From: Bacteroidales bacterium
Lineage (GTDB): Bacteria > Bacteroidota > Bacteroidia > Bacteroidales > JAAYJT01
Reading direction: 5' to 3'
DNA length: 64,000 nucleotides
NCBI GenBank assembly: GCA_014860575.1
Contig: JACZJK010000056.1
Coordinates: 1-64,000 of the forward strand
Position 1 is the stretch's first letter. Each line of letters starts with the position of its first letter. The notes below the pieces were generated by a model that made no database searches, had not been told where the DNA came from, and worked only from the letters and a program-made list of their open reading frames with translations. Made by a program: the position numbers and the translations under genes. Below are positions 44,662 through 52,827 of this stretch, in pieces.

Positions 44662-45238
44662 AATCTTCAAGTATTTCAGCATCAGTAATTGTATTGGGGT
44701 CGTACTTTTGCAGATATTTCTGGCGCATTTTACGGCGGCGTTCTTCAATGTTAGGATCTGGTTTGAAACCCAGTACTGAAATATCGGAACTGGGTTCGAA
44801 GTTAGGAGGAACAAGTTGATCCCAGGATAACTGGTCCAACTCGGGTTTATCTAATCCATGGCATTTTATAAGTTGACTGGCAGCCATTGTCATAGCTTTA
44901 GGATCCTTGATTTGCTTGGCAAGGTTAAAGGCTTCAGTTGCCATGGTATTGACAGTATATCTCACCCACTCTTTACTTGCATTGGTAACATTGCCAAGTA
45001 ATAGCTTGATATGATTAATATCCTTATAGGCCTGTGCGCGGTTTACATCGCACTCATTCATCAGGAACCTTACAACCTGCTTATCGCTGAGCGATGGGCT
45101 GTTTACCCAGAAAGTGAAAGCTTTCATGTAGCGCTCTTTTACTTTTTCAAGTACAGGAGTCAGTTTCCTTTCTTTTGAACCTGGTTCTGAGAATAGGGCC
45201 AGTTGTATTTTGTCAAGGTTCGTTAGCTTTTTAGTCAT
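44660..45238 (-). CDS. terminase small subunit-like protein
   Basis: 192 residues. An N-terminal helix-turn-helix-like segment (SLSDKQVVRFLMNECDVNRAQAYKDI) is followed by a helical region and a basic C-terminus (ERRRKMRQKYLQKYDP). Size, HTH and position directly before the large subunit suit the small terminase subunit that recognises the packaging site. It overlaps the 95-residue gene by 8 nt. Confidence 0.7.
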   Translation of the reverse strand: MTKKLTNLDKIQLALFSEPGSKERKLTPVLEKVKERYMKAFTFWVNSPSLSDKQVVRFLMNECDVNRAQAYKDINHIKLLLGNVTNASKEWVRYTVNTMATEAFNLAKQIKDPKAMTMAASQLIKCHGLDKPELDQLSWDQLVPPNFEPSSDISVLGFKPDPNIEERRRKMRQKYLQKYDPNTITDAEILED

Positions 45239-45518
45239 CCAACAGTTCCTCCTGTTCCTGTTCTTTTATGTAATCTTCAGTAAGGCTTTGCGCTTGAGGG
45301 CTGCCAAGTTTGGCGAGTGGTACTACTTTTTGTCTCAGCTCGAGCTTTGATTTTGTTTTACCACGAAAATAAGCCTGATGTAATAGAGATTTAGTATTGT
45401 GAAAATCATCCGCAATAAGTGAATAATCAGTAGTCAATAGGCAAGCTATTTCGCGTAGCGAAAGAAAAAGAGCTGCGTATTCTTCAACTTTTTGAAGTTG
45501 ATCAGTTGTGAGGTTCAT
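45231..45518 (-). CDS. small HTH-like protein of packaging operon
   Basis: 95 residues: SLREIACLLTTDYSLIADDF looks like a helix-turn-helix, followed by HQAYFRGKTKSKLELRQKV and an acidic tail EQEQEELLDD. It may be a second DNA-recognition subunit of the terminase or a regulator. It overlaps both neighbours (4 and 8 nt). Confidence 0.6.
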   Translation of the reverse strand: MNLTTDQLQKVEEYAALFLSLREIACLLTTDYSLIADDFHNTKSLLHQAYFRGKTKSKLELRQKVVPLAKLGSPQAQSLTEDYIKEQEQEELLDD

Positions 45519-46000
45519 GGTTGGAATGGGATTGCTGAATCAAATAGCTTATTCATTTGCTTAAGGTAATAAACCAGGGTGCTAAAATTCGTGTCCAGAA
45601 CCATGGCTTCAATACGGCGGTTCCTGCTCATGTTGGCTGAAGCATTTATTACTACAGAAGTGTTGTGGTTGTAAAGTAGAATAATTTTAGAATGGTTGAG
45701 TGTTAGCTTAACTTCGGCACCGGTATTTTGCAAGAAAAAAAGCAATGGAGTTTTTGTTTTACGCAGGCTACTGTCAAGCAAGCACCTGAGAGAAAGCAGG
45801 CGGCCATCTTCAATCATTTGTTGAAATGAGCAGATAGCCGCCTCGCTGATGGAGAAAGAAGAAATGAAAGCATCTACAGGACCGGTGTACTCAAGTAAGT
45901 AATCAAGCAACTCATAAAGCGACCAGGTACCATCCAATATGCGATGAATGGTGGTGTTGGGCTGGATGGGGCCGATTTCGGTGGCAATGAGTTCTTTCAT
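45515..46000 (-). CDS. PLD-like protein with single HxK motif
   Basis: 161 residues. NHSKIILLYNHNTSVVINAS followed by NMSRNRRIEAMVLDT gives the phospholipase D pattern His-x-Lys with the downstream Ser/Asn region. One motif only, so a dimer would form the active site, as in Nuc-type nucleases. It overlaps the packaging gene downstream by 4 nt, which places a nuclease- or phosphodiesterase-like fold in the DNA-packaging operon. Confidence 0.7.
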   Translation of the reverse strand: MKELIATEIGPIQPNTTIHRILDGTWSLYELLDYLLEYTGPVDAFISSFSISEAAICSFQQMIEDGRLLSLRCLLDSSLRKTKTPLLFFLQNTGAEVKLTLNHSKIILLYNHNTSVVINASANMSRNRRIEAMVLDTNFSTLVYYLKQMNKLFDSAIPFQP

Positions 46001-46003
46001 TTT

Positions 46004-46032
46004 GTTGTGATGCTGTTATGCAGTGATGCAGT
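46004..46032. repeat. family D spacer repeat
   Basis: TGTGATGCTGTTATGCAGTG units; the same family is found near 32.96, 54.37 and 61.7 kb. Confidence 0.6.
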
Positions 46033-46033
46033 A

Positions 46034-46231
46034 TCATTTAATGTCTAATGCTATCCAGAATTTATAGAAGATAAGCTTTAGCTCAAACATAAAAAATCTT
46101 TTGTAGGGGTAGGATTCCGCAAACATAATATCTGTGTCAAACTTTATCCCAAATGCCCAATACGCTGGGAATTTGAAAGTGCATGAGCAAAGAGTTAATT
46201 TGCTTTTTTTGAAATTAAAACTTTTAACCAT
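46034..46231 (-). CDS. possible small aromatic-rich protein
   Basis: 65 residues, hydrophobic and aromatic (AYWAFGIKFDTDIMFAESYP, FFMFELKLIFYKFWIALDI). The amino acid pattern looks like a real small beta or membrane-surface protein, but the upstream stretch is repeat-rich and no family is known to me. The gap it fills would otherwise be empty. Confidence 0.4.
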   Translation of the reverse strand: MVKSFNFKKSKLTLCSCTFKFPAYWAFGIKFDTDIMFAESYPYKRFFMFELKLIFYKFWIALDIK

Positions 46232-46292
46232 AGTGATTATCGTTTTGGCTATTCGATTAGGGCTTCGGATTTAAAATTTGGGATTTGGGTCT

Positions 46293-47084
46293 TTACCTGG
46301 GAAGTTTGCCTTCCATCTCCACCAATTCTTTCTCCCAGCTTTGGAGGCTGGCCAGGCGGGTTTCAAGTTTTTTGCCTTTGAGTTTACCGGAGTCAATTTC
46401 TTTCTGAGCACGGGAAATATTGATCTTAACTGTGCTGATACGGCGATTTAGCTTCAGGGCTTCTTTAGCTGGATCGAGTGTTACTGCGGTTTTATCGGAT
46501 TCATCAGCAGTTTTGCCATTAACAAAATCATTGATATCCTTCCAGTTTTGTTCCTTCTGCCTGTTTATAGCAGCAATTTCTTGCGCAATGGGTTTGCGAT
46601 CCTCGTTGGTTTTGCAGGCAGCCATGCGTTGCCGCGCACCTGCCAACTCGGTAATAAGGCGCTTGTTTTCGAAGTAGGCATTTTTGATGTTTTCGGGAAG
46701 ATCGTCAACGTTTTTTAGATTCGGGATATCTACGAATTTTCTTTTACCCGGGTCCGTGGATTCATCGCTTCCGATTGCTGGGGGGGCTTGTTTTTTTGAT
46801 TGTTCAAGCTTCTTTACTGTTATTGCTGGTTTGTTGGTTGTTGCTTGCTCCTGGTTACTTGTTTCTGTTTGCTTTTTACTAGGTTCAGGTTCTGAATTCT
46901 GCTGTTTACGCAGGGCGCGTTGTAATTGCTTTTCAAGAATATTGAAAGCAAGTGTTCCCGGAGCGGCATCGCCGGACTTGTTAAAAAAGTCGTCGTACTC
47001 TTTTGAGGTTTTTACTGTGTTGTAAAGTGCAAGGCCGTCTTTAAATTTACGGTTGGGGTCGAAAAGGAATTGTTTGATGTTCAT
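46293..47084 (-). CDS. coiled-coil phage protein
   Basis: 263 residues. It has an N-terminal helical part, a low-complexity linker at about 60-110 that includes TSNQEQATTNKPAIT encoded by a family B repeat, and two long coiled coils (ELAGARQRMAACKTNEDRKP; ISRAQKEIDSGKLKGKKLET). It carries its own late promoter 25 nt upstream and precedes the packaging operon. Function unknown; a head or packaging accessory is plausible. Confidence 0.6.
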   Translation of the reverse strand: MNIKQFLFDPNRKFKDGLALYNTVKTSKEYDDFFNKSGDAAPGTLAFNILEKQLQRALRKQQNSEPEPSKKQTETSNQEQATTNKPAITVKKLEQSKKQAPPAIGSDESTDPGKRKFVDIPNLKNVDDLPENIKNAYFENKRLITELAGARQRMAACKTNEDRKPIAQEIAAINRQKEQNWKDINDFVNGKTADESDKTAVTLDPAKEALKLNRRISTVKINISRAQKEIDSGKLKGKKLETRLASLQSWEKELVEMEGKLPR

Positions 47085-47108
47085 TTTGCAGCGTTTTGAT
47101 TTGTAGCT

Positions 47109-47146
47109 GCAAAATAAGGAGCCGCAAGATGAGTGGGAAAGGACAG
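47109..47146 (-). promoter_or_regulatory. candidate phage late promoter, copy 5
   Basis: CTGTCCTTT, 21 nt, TATTTTGC on the minus strand; start expected about 20 nt before the coiled-coil gene. It would drive that gene and the packaging operon. Confidence 0.6.
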
Positions 47147-47152
47147 AATGTT

Positions 47153-47191
47153 AAGCCCCAAGCCCAAAATTCCAAATTCCAAATTCAAAGG
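47153..47191. repeat. family A spacer repeat
   Basis: AATTCCAAATTCCAAATTC units between the third glycosyltransferase and the late promoter. Confidence 0.6.
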
Positions 47192-47202
47192 AATAGCCGG
47201 GT

Positions 47203-47865
47203 TTAGAAGTTTAGTGATGCTTGTAGTTGGCTGTGCCTCGCTTTAAACTGCTCCACATATTCACGGCGAGCGTTGCCGTTGTGAATAATAGTAAGGTTTT
47301 GGCCATGCATCATGCAGTTTGCAAGGCATTGGTTTACGTGATGAATCTGGTTTTGCCTGTAATATATTAAAAAGCGATCCCAATATTCTGTATCACCTCC
47401 AAAACGGGTACTGTCATAGGGACCAATCCTGTCAAACACTTCGGCACGGTAAAGGCACATTGAAGCCCGACGACCTGTAAATTCTCCAAGCAATTTGCCT
47501 GTATAAAAATCCTTACGGTTGTAGTTGCAATACGTCATCATCAGAAGGTTATCGCTGATCAGCGGCGCTACAAGTTCAGCGAAGTGATTTTCAAAGCTGA
47601 TATCGTCAGCGCAATGATAATACCAGGCATCAAAATCGTGATAGGAGTTGAGTACGACGTTAAGCGCAAGATAACAACCGGTATTTTCTAAGTTCTTAAT
47701 TACTGTAACTCCACAGGATTTAGCCACCTCAAAAGTGTTATCGGTGCTTTTATCATCAATAACCACAATTTCAACATTCTTGTAGGTTTGCTTTTGTATA
47801 GAGCGAATGGTGGCAGCAATATACAATGCGGCATTATACGCCGGTATGATGCAAAGAATCTTCAT
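47203..47865 (-). CDS. family 2 glycosyltransferase
   Basis: 220 residues, GT-A fold. Starts with CIIPAYNAALYIAATIRSIQ, has the nucleotide-sugar motif VVIDDKSTDNTFEVA and HCADDISFENH as the DxD-like element. Likely adds a sugar to surface polysaccharide or to virion proteins. It overlaps the upstream transferase gene by 32 nt, and the three transferases form one operon. Confidence 0.88.
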   Translation of the reverse strand: MKILCIIPAYNAALYIAATIRSIQKQTYKNVEIVVIDDKSTDNTFEVAKSCGVTVIKNLENTGCYLALNVVLNSYHDFDAWYYHCADDISFENHFAELVAPLISDNLLMMTYCNYNRKDFYTGKLLGEFTGRRASMCLYRAEVFDRIGPYDSTRFGGDTEYWDRFLIYYRQNQIHHVNQCLANCMMHGQNLTIIHNGNARREYVEQFKARHSQLQASLNF

Positions 47866-48574
47866 GGCTGTATATTTTCCAGTTTTTAATAGTGTTTACT
47901 TGTTGGGTTTGAAAACTGTCGTCGGCATGGCAAAAATTCCAGATGGTGTAATGGCGGTCGTACTTTTGGCTCTCGCAGATCCATTTGGCCGGATGCTGAA
48001 TGCAAAATATCGGGATCTTCTTTTTCTGGCAAAACAATGCCAACCAAACATCAGCCATATTACTGGCTTTAAAAATATTTAAAGGCGGTCGGCAGGTATC
48101 GCTATGAAAGGCTGTAACACCGGTTCCGGGAAAGTGAATAAAAGCCTCATGGGTATATTTAACGCAGCCAAAAACTTCGGCAAAATCAGTGTAAATACTT
48201 TGAATCGGCCGGCCGGAATGAAAGATGCGGCCATGACAAGTTACAACAGCTCGGCGTTTGAAGCGTTCAATGTTGCGGATCATGGTTTCGGCATAATCCG
48301 GGGGGTAAACAAGATCGTCGTCAACTGTAAATATGTATCCTTTTAAAGTTGAAACCTTATAAAACTTGCCGGCATCGCCCAGGTCTCCTGCTTCATCCTG
48401 CGATTTGTAATACTGTATTTTGGGGTGATAAAGAAACTCGGGTACGCTTTGGAATTCATTCAGGTAAACGTTGATTGCATCGGCTTGAGGGAGAATAGAA
48501 AGAATTACTTCCTGCAGTGATTCGGTTCGGGATGGGATGGCTGCCAGGTTAAAAGTTACTGTTTCGTAGTGCAT
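47834..48574 (-). CDS. glycosyltransferase, GT-A type
   Basis: 246 residues. FNLAAIPSRTESLQEVILSI, VYLNEFQSVPEFL and FTVDDDLVYPPDYAE (a DDD metal-binding motif near 100) mark a GT-A transferase. FHSDTCRPPLNIF and KASNMADVWLALFC follow. It resembles transferases of phage or capsule clusters. Acceptor unknown. Confidence 0.75.
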   Translation of the reverse strand: MHYETVTFNLAAIPSRTESLQEVILSILPQADAINVYLNEFQSVPEFLYHPKIQYYKSQDEAGDLGDAGKFYKVSTLKGYIFTVDDDLVYPPDYAETMIRNIERFKRRAVVTCHGRIFHSGRPIQSIYTDFAEVFGCVKYTHEAFIHFPGTGVTAFHSDTCRPPLNIFKASNMADVWLALFCQKKKIPIFCIQHPAKWICESQKYDRHYTIWNFCHADDSFQTQQVNTIKNWKIYSHEDSLHHTGV

Positions 48575-49161
48575 GATGGAGTGTGTTGTTTGAATGTTTC
48601 AAGGAATGGATAGTTGCGGTTAGCATTAATGATGTCGGAATGATATTCTCGCTGAACAGCGATCATAGGGTTTATAAGAAAGCAATTGAACCTGGGTTGT
48701 ATTTCGCGTGCAATGTATGTGTCAATGTTGTTCCAGGCTTTGTGTATTTGTTCAGGACTATATTTTAATAGTTCATTGGCTATGGTTTTCCCGTTGTAGG
48801 CAATGGCATGGGTAGTCCATCCCCAGTTAAGCCTGAACAGGTGATCGCTGTATTTTTCAATAGGCTTGTGAAGCATTGCGCCCAGGTACAGGCAATGCCA
48901 ATTTGATGGCAGTTGGTTGATTGCGTTTTCAAAATGATCCCATCCAAAAATGATTTGAGCATCATCTTCAAAAATTATATTGATACCATCGCTGAATAGC
49001 TTCATTACCTCAAGGTGTGAAGCAATGCACCCGGTCATAGGATTATCACACTCCAAACCAGTGAAGCGTGCAACGCTAAATGGAATGGGTTCCTGAAGAA
49101 ACTGCTTCCATCTGTCGGGCCTTTTTTCAAGGTTTATACACCAGGATAGTATTTTGTTCAT
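48556..49161 (-). CDS. family 25-like glycosyltransferase
   Basis: 201 residues. SWCINLEKRPDRWKQF, GCIASHLEVMKLF and NIIFEDDAQIIFG match GT25 (LPS-type galactosyltransferase) proteins, with EDDA as the metal site. It follows a strong terminator, so the three-transferase unit needs read-through or its own promoter; I see no clear promoter. Confidence 0.82.
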   Translation of the reverse strand: MNKILSWCINLEKRPDRWKQFLQEPIPFSVARFTGLECDNPMTGCIASHLEVMKLFSDGINIIFEDDAQIIFGWDHFENAINQLPSNWHCLYLGAMLHKPIEKYSDHLFRLNWGWTTHAIAYNGKTIANELLKYSPEQIHKAWNNIDTYIAREIQPRFNCFLINPMIAVQREYHSDIINANRNYPFLETFKQHTPSCTTKQ

Positions 49162-49172
49162 TGATGATGTTT

Positions 49173-49210
49173 AAAAAAAATCCCGCAGCCTGTTTCCAGG
49201 CTACGGGATT
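49173..49210 (-). terminator. Rho-independent terminator between head and glycosyltransferase genes
   Basis: AATCCCG-CAGCCTG pairs with CAGGCT-A-CGGGATT around TTTC, with an 8-base T run on the minus strand. It separates head morphogenesis genes from the glycosyltransferase unit. Confidence 0.8.
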
Positions 49211-49243
49211 ACCTAATTAACCAAACCTAGTCATTTCTATGGA

Positions 49244-49483
49244 TCATTTCTTGCCTTTCTTTGCTTTTGCTGGTGGTTTTGCATCCAGCATCTGGGGCTC
49301 AGGGTGTTTTTCGCCGGGGTACATTTCTTTCAAATGCTCCACTTTTGGTTGCAGGTAGGGCAGCCCCTCGCGAAAAAGTTTTTCAGCAAGGGTATCGTCA
49401 ATCTTTTCCAGTTCTATGGTGCCATAAACCGGAAGGTTGATTTTACCCGGGGATGCCAAACCGATAAGCTCAAACTTTTTCAT
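49244..49483 (-). CDS. small head-region protein
   Basis: 79 residues: LASPGKINLPVYGTIELEKI with a Lys/Pro-rich C-terminus (AKPPAKAKKGKK). The short beta start and charged tail resemble the small proteins after the capsid gene in Bacteroidota phages. Function unknown; 4 nt downstream of the structural gene. Confidence 0.55.
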   Translation of the reverse strand: MKKFELIGLASPGKINLPVYGTIELEKIDDTLAEKLFREGLPYLQPKVEHLKEMYPGEKHPEPQMLDAKPPAKAKKGKK

Positions 49484-49487
49484 GTTT

Positions 49488-50165
49488 TTAGCTTACAGGT
49501 GGAACAGTACTGCCACTTAAAGGAATTGCACCATTGTAAACAAGGGCTGCATGGGTGTGGTCGGCTTCAAACTCAATGGTGATACCACGGCGATCGGTAG
49601 CTTGCTTGCCAAACATAACCTTCGGGGTAAAGAATAAAGGGTTGTCTTCCGATCCAAACTGAATGCGGTTGCCAGTGTTTGGATCCACCCCGATAATTAT
49701 ACCGCGGTTATTGTTAAGCTTGCGAGCCAGCGCAAGCGCTTCTACCTTGGTTCCCGGATAAAAGAATTCCCCTTTTTGCAGGAAACTCTTTCCATCAATT
49801 TCTCCCTGAGGATCTGACTGACCTCCGAAAGTCCGGGGAGTTACATAAATTGAGTAAAAAGATTTCCCTTCAGCACATGCATAAGTTCCGGCAAGTGTCA
49901 CCAATTGCGCATCAGATGATGGGCTTGATGCAAGCGCAGGCCAGGTAGTTATTTCCGAGGCTATTCCAAGATAAGCCTTGGTGGTAAAACCGCCCATGTT
50001 ATCGCCACCGGTCCAGTCCATGCTGGCAAAGGTGAACCCGGTTGCCATAATTACAGATCCGGCATCAGGTGCGCCGTTGAATACGGTCCATGCAGCCAGG
50101 CAGGTAAATACCATAGCAAGCAAGCTGATCATGGCCATTATGTTTCGTTTCGATATTGCTGTCAT
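49488..50165 (-). CDS. structural protein, paralogue of the 53-kb gene, with N-terminal membrane segment
   Basis: 225 residues. The last 150 residues follow the same plan as the 171-residue protein at 52.8-53.3 kb (RGITIEFEADHTH against NGITFEFTGQSI; both end in a Pro/Ser tail; both have NMGG near the start of the domain). It adds an N-terminal hydrophobic stretch (MAMISLLAMVFTCLAAWTVF) absent from the paralogue. Position after the capsid gene suggests a head decoration or tail-tube protein. Confidence 0.6.
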   Translation of the reverse strand: MTAISKRNIMAMISLLAMVFTCLAAWTVFNGAPDAGSVIMATGFTFASMDWTGGDNMGGFTTKAYLGIASEITTWPALASSPSSDAQLVTLAGTYACAEGKSFYSIYVTPRTFGGQSDPQGEIDGKSFLQKGEFFYPGTKVEALALARKLNNNRGIIIGVDPNTGNRIQFGSEDNPLFFTPKVMFGKQATDRRGITIEFEADHTHAALVYNGAIPLSGSTVPPVS

Positions 50166-50232
50166 TGTTCAGTGTATTTTAAGGTTATACAATTTATTTT
50201 CAAACCAGCCCGGCAGGTAGCCGGAGCAGCGA

Positions 50233-51264
50233 TTAAGAATAATCGCCGCTCAACGGTGTACCGGTATTGGTTTGTTCATTAACCATAAACTCCTTGGGAT
50301 GAATAGAGGTTACCCTCGCTCCGGCTTCCCACTGTGTCCAGAACTGAGCAATGTTAGGATCCTCGTAAGGTGCGCGGATTTGAACAAATGATTCGTCTCC
50401 CTTGGTGTTCACACCGAAATCGAGATTGCGGGGAACAGTAAGGATCAGTTGGCTTCCGGATCCCAAAATTGGGCTGGTAAGCAACTGCAGCGAAGGAGCC
50501 TGTGTAATTCCACGCAAATGCGCAAGGAATACTTCATACTCAAGGGCATTTTTGTACTTGAGCTTGTTGCCAAGTCCATCCATGGCATTGAAAAGTGCAT
50601 TACCAGGAAGGTAAAGAACTCCATTTTTGCGCAGGTATGGATTTGCGCCGCGGATGAAAGCAACGATCCTGTCGAACGGAGTCGTGTCGGTTTCATCACT
50701 CGGTGTTGCAATAGCGCCTGTGGTTTTCAGGTTGCCTTTCGCTGCGGAAACTTCGCCGGCAACAATTTCCTTTGCAATAAGGGTATAAAACCCATCGAGC
50801 ATGCCCTGGGGCGATTTGTCGTCTTCGTCGCGTTCAGCAAAGAACATGGCATCGAGAATATCTTCTGCGATGGTGCGGATCTTGCTTTCGATAATCAGGA
50901 ACTCAAGAGGGTGCTTCTTGGTTTGGTTGTCAACCTTTTCTGAGCTGTTGCCTGTGACCCGCTTGGTGCGGTAGTTCATGATATGATCCTTAAGCGCTGC
51001 ATAGCAGGCTTTGACCACGAGTTCGCGTTCAACGGCTTTGCCAATGGTGCCGGAAACGGCATTTTCATCACCGATTACATAAGGCTTGGCCAGTCCGCTT
51101 TTACGCTGAAACTGTACTACCTTATCTTTCTGATCAACTTCAAGAAGATTGATCTGGAGTTTGTCGAGCTCTTCAACCAAAATGGCGAAGGGCAGTTTGC
51201 GCAACAGCGCGTCATAGCTTTCGGCGGCGCGTTGCAGTACACTTACGTTGATAATTGCTGTCAT
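50233..51264 (-). CDS. phage major capsid protein
   Basis: 343 residues. Follows a protease and a scaffold-like gene and has a capsid-like sequence: a helical N-terminus (SVLQRAAESYDALLRKLPF), then beta-rich GVLYLPGNALFNAMDGLGN, GSQLILTVPRNLDF, and TQWEAGARVTSIHPKEFMV near the C-terminus. The size is ordinary for an HK97-fold capsid. The assignment rests on order and general pattern. Confidence 0.7.
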   Translation of the reverse strand: MTAIINVSVLQRAAESYDALLRKLPFAILVEELDKLQINLLEVDQKDKVVQFQRKSGLAKPYVIGDENAVSGTIGKAVERELVVKACYAALKDHIMNYRTKRVTGNSSEKVDNQTKKHPLEFLIIESKIRTIAEDILDAMFFAERDEDDKSPQGMLDGFYTLIAKEIVAGEVSAAKGNLKTTGAIATPSDETDTTPFDRIVAFIRGANPYLRKNGVLYLPGNALFNAMDGLGNKLKYKNALEYEVFLAHLRGITQAPSLQLLTSPILGSGSQLILTVPRNLDFGVNTKGDESFVQIRAPYEDPNIAQFWTQWEAGARVTSIHPKEFMVNEQTNTGTPLSGDYS

Positions 51265-51314
51265 TTTTTTAAGGGATTTTTTATTTACGAATTACGATCT
51301 ACGTTTACAATATT

Positions 51315-51794
51315 TTACAGCCCGAGTTCACGCAGCTTGGCAACGCAAGCATCGGTATTGTCAGCATTTTCCTGGAAGAACCTTACGATAGCAAGCGGGT
51401 CGCTTTCAGTTGCGTCGTTTTCTGTTATAGCCTTCGACGGAGGATCCACCGCAGAACCTTTGAGCGTGGCAACAGTTTGTTCAAGCTCGGTAATGCGTTC
51501 GTTTGCCTGTGAAAGCTCAGTGGTGCGGGTTTCAACATCTTTTTCAAGGTTTGCAATGGAGGTATTGGCTTCAGTAAGCTGCTGTGTTAAGTTCTCGATC
51601 CGCTGAAGCTGATCGGGATTGACTTGCTCAGTGAGCTGCTGAACCTGAAGGGAGAGATCACCATCGCGGGTGACTGCGGCAGCCAGGGAAGCGTTGGCTT
51701 CGTCCAGCTCTTTTTTTGCAGCGGCGAACTGATCTTGGAAAAGATCACGTTCAGCAACTGCAGCGTTGTACTTTTCGCGGGATACTGGGAACAT
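51315..51794 (-). CDS. scaffold-like coiled-coil protein
   Basis: 159 residues from the ATG at 51794 (MFPVSREKYNAAVAERD). Almost entirely coiled coil (QIENLTQQLTEANTSI-like heptads, ERITELEQTVATLKGS) with a short C-terminal helix (CVAKLRELGL). Between the protease and the capsid gene, this is where scaffolding proteins lie. Confidence 0.7.
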   Translation of the reverse strand: MFPVSREKYNAAVAERDLFQDQFAAAKKELDEANASLAAAVTRDGDLSLQVQQLTEQVNPDQLQRIENLTQQLTEANTSIANLEKDVETRTTELSQANERITELEQTVATLKGSAVDPPSKAITENDATESDPLAIVRFFQENADNTDACVAKLRELGL

Positions 51795-51856
51795 AGTTTT
51801 TAATTTTTGGTTTACAATTAATTGATTCAATATTCAATATTCAAGATTCAGAATTG

Positions 51857-52753
51857 CTATGGTGCGAATTCGTCGAAGATGTTTTGCAGGAATTGATCCC
51901 AGGGCATGATATCGTCAACAAGTCCGATCTCAAGGGCTTCTTCAGCGAAAAAGAATTTTCCGGTGTTCCAATCGTTTGATTTGAGTTTGCCCTTGCGGGA
52001 TTGCTTTACCTGGGCCAGGAAGAAATCATTGAACTGGTTGGCAAGCAACTGGGCGCGTTGAATGGCTTCTTCAATTTTGCCATCTTGCATCAGTCTGTAT
52101 ACTTCGTTCTTTTCTTTTGATTTTTCGGCATACACATCCACTTCCTTGATGCCTTCCATTTTCAGGGCCTCGGTATAATCACGAAGGGTCAGGTAGGTTC
52201 CGATGCTGCCGGCCATTCCCATTTTACTACCAATGGCAATGTGCTGTGCTGCTGAAGCTATCCAGTATGCGGCTGAAGCGCCATAATCGTCAATAAAAGC
52301 AAAAACAGGTTTTTCGAGGTTCGATAAGACTTCGCCCATGAACCTGGCAGCATAACCAGATCCGCCACCGCTGTCAATTTTGATCGCATGCGCGAAGATG
52401 TTCGGGTGCATATCTGCCTTCTGGATCCATTCTGCTTTTGCAGCCATACCAGTAGGCCCACACATCATAGGATATTTGGTTATGGGACCGGCTACATTTA
52501 AAATAAATACAGATGGTTCAATAATTTGATCGGCGTTGTAATAAATATCAAAAGCATCGGCGGTGAAGGGTTTTTTGTTGTTCAGGATGGCAAGACTTGC
52601 CTGTCCCTTCATTTCTTCTGATTTGCTTTGTTGCGATGCAACAGGATTAAACAATTCGCCCCGCAGCATGCGTACTACGAGGTGAAAGTGATCGTCGGCA
52701 TATTGTTTATCAATAAACCAGGGCGATGCAATTATTTCGTGAAGGAGGTTCAT
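51857..52753 (-). CDS. S49/ClpP-fold prohead protease
   Basis: 298 residues. FILNVAGPITKYP and AHAIKIDSGGGSGYAARFMG give the oxyanion region, and YGASAAYWIASAA near 166 holds the catalytic Ser. The SppA-like Lys is probably in the YTEALKMEG region. The fold belongs to SppA/ClpP crotonase-like proteases that process the prohead. Located directly upstream of the scaffold and capsid genes. Confidence 0.85.
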   Translation of the reverse strand: MNLLHEIIASPWFIDKQYADDHFHLVVRMLRGELFNPVASQQSKSEEMKGQASLAILNNKKPFTADAFDIYYNADQIIEPSVFILNVAGPITKYPMMCGPTGMAAKAEWIQKADMHPNIFAHAIKIDSGGGSGYAARFMGEVLSNLEKPVFAFIDDYGASAAYWIASAAQHIAIGSKMGMAGSIGTYLTLRDYTEALKMEGIKEVDVYAEKSKEKNEVYRLMQDGKIEEAIQRAQLLANQFNDFFLAQVKQSRKGKLKSNDWNTGKFFFAEEALEIGLVDDIMPWDQFLQNIFDEFAP

Positions 52754-52776
52754 ACAGCCGTATTTGAGTTACGGCT

Positions 52777-52814
52777 GCAATATTATAATGAGGTTGTGTA
52801 AGCCCAAAGGACTG
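52777..52814 (-). promoter_or_regulatory. candidate phage late promoter, copy 6 (weak)
   Basis: CAGTCCTTT, 21 nt, AATATTGC on the minus strand. Spacing is identical to the other copies but both boxes are degenerate. It lies before the protease gene. Confidence 0.4.
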
Positions 52815-52827
52815 TATTTACAGGGCT

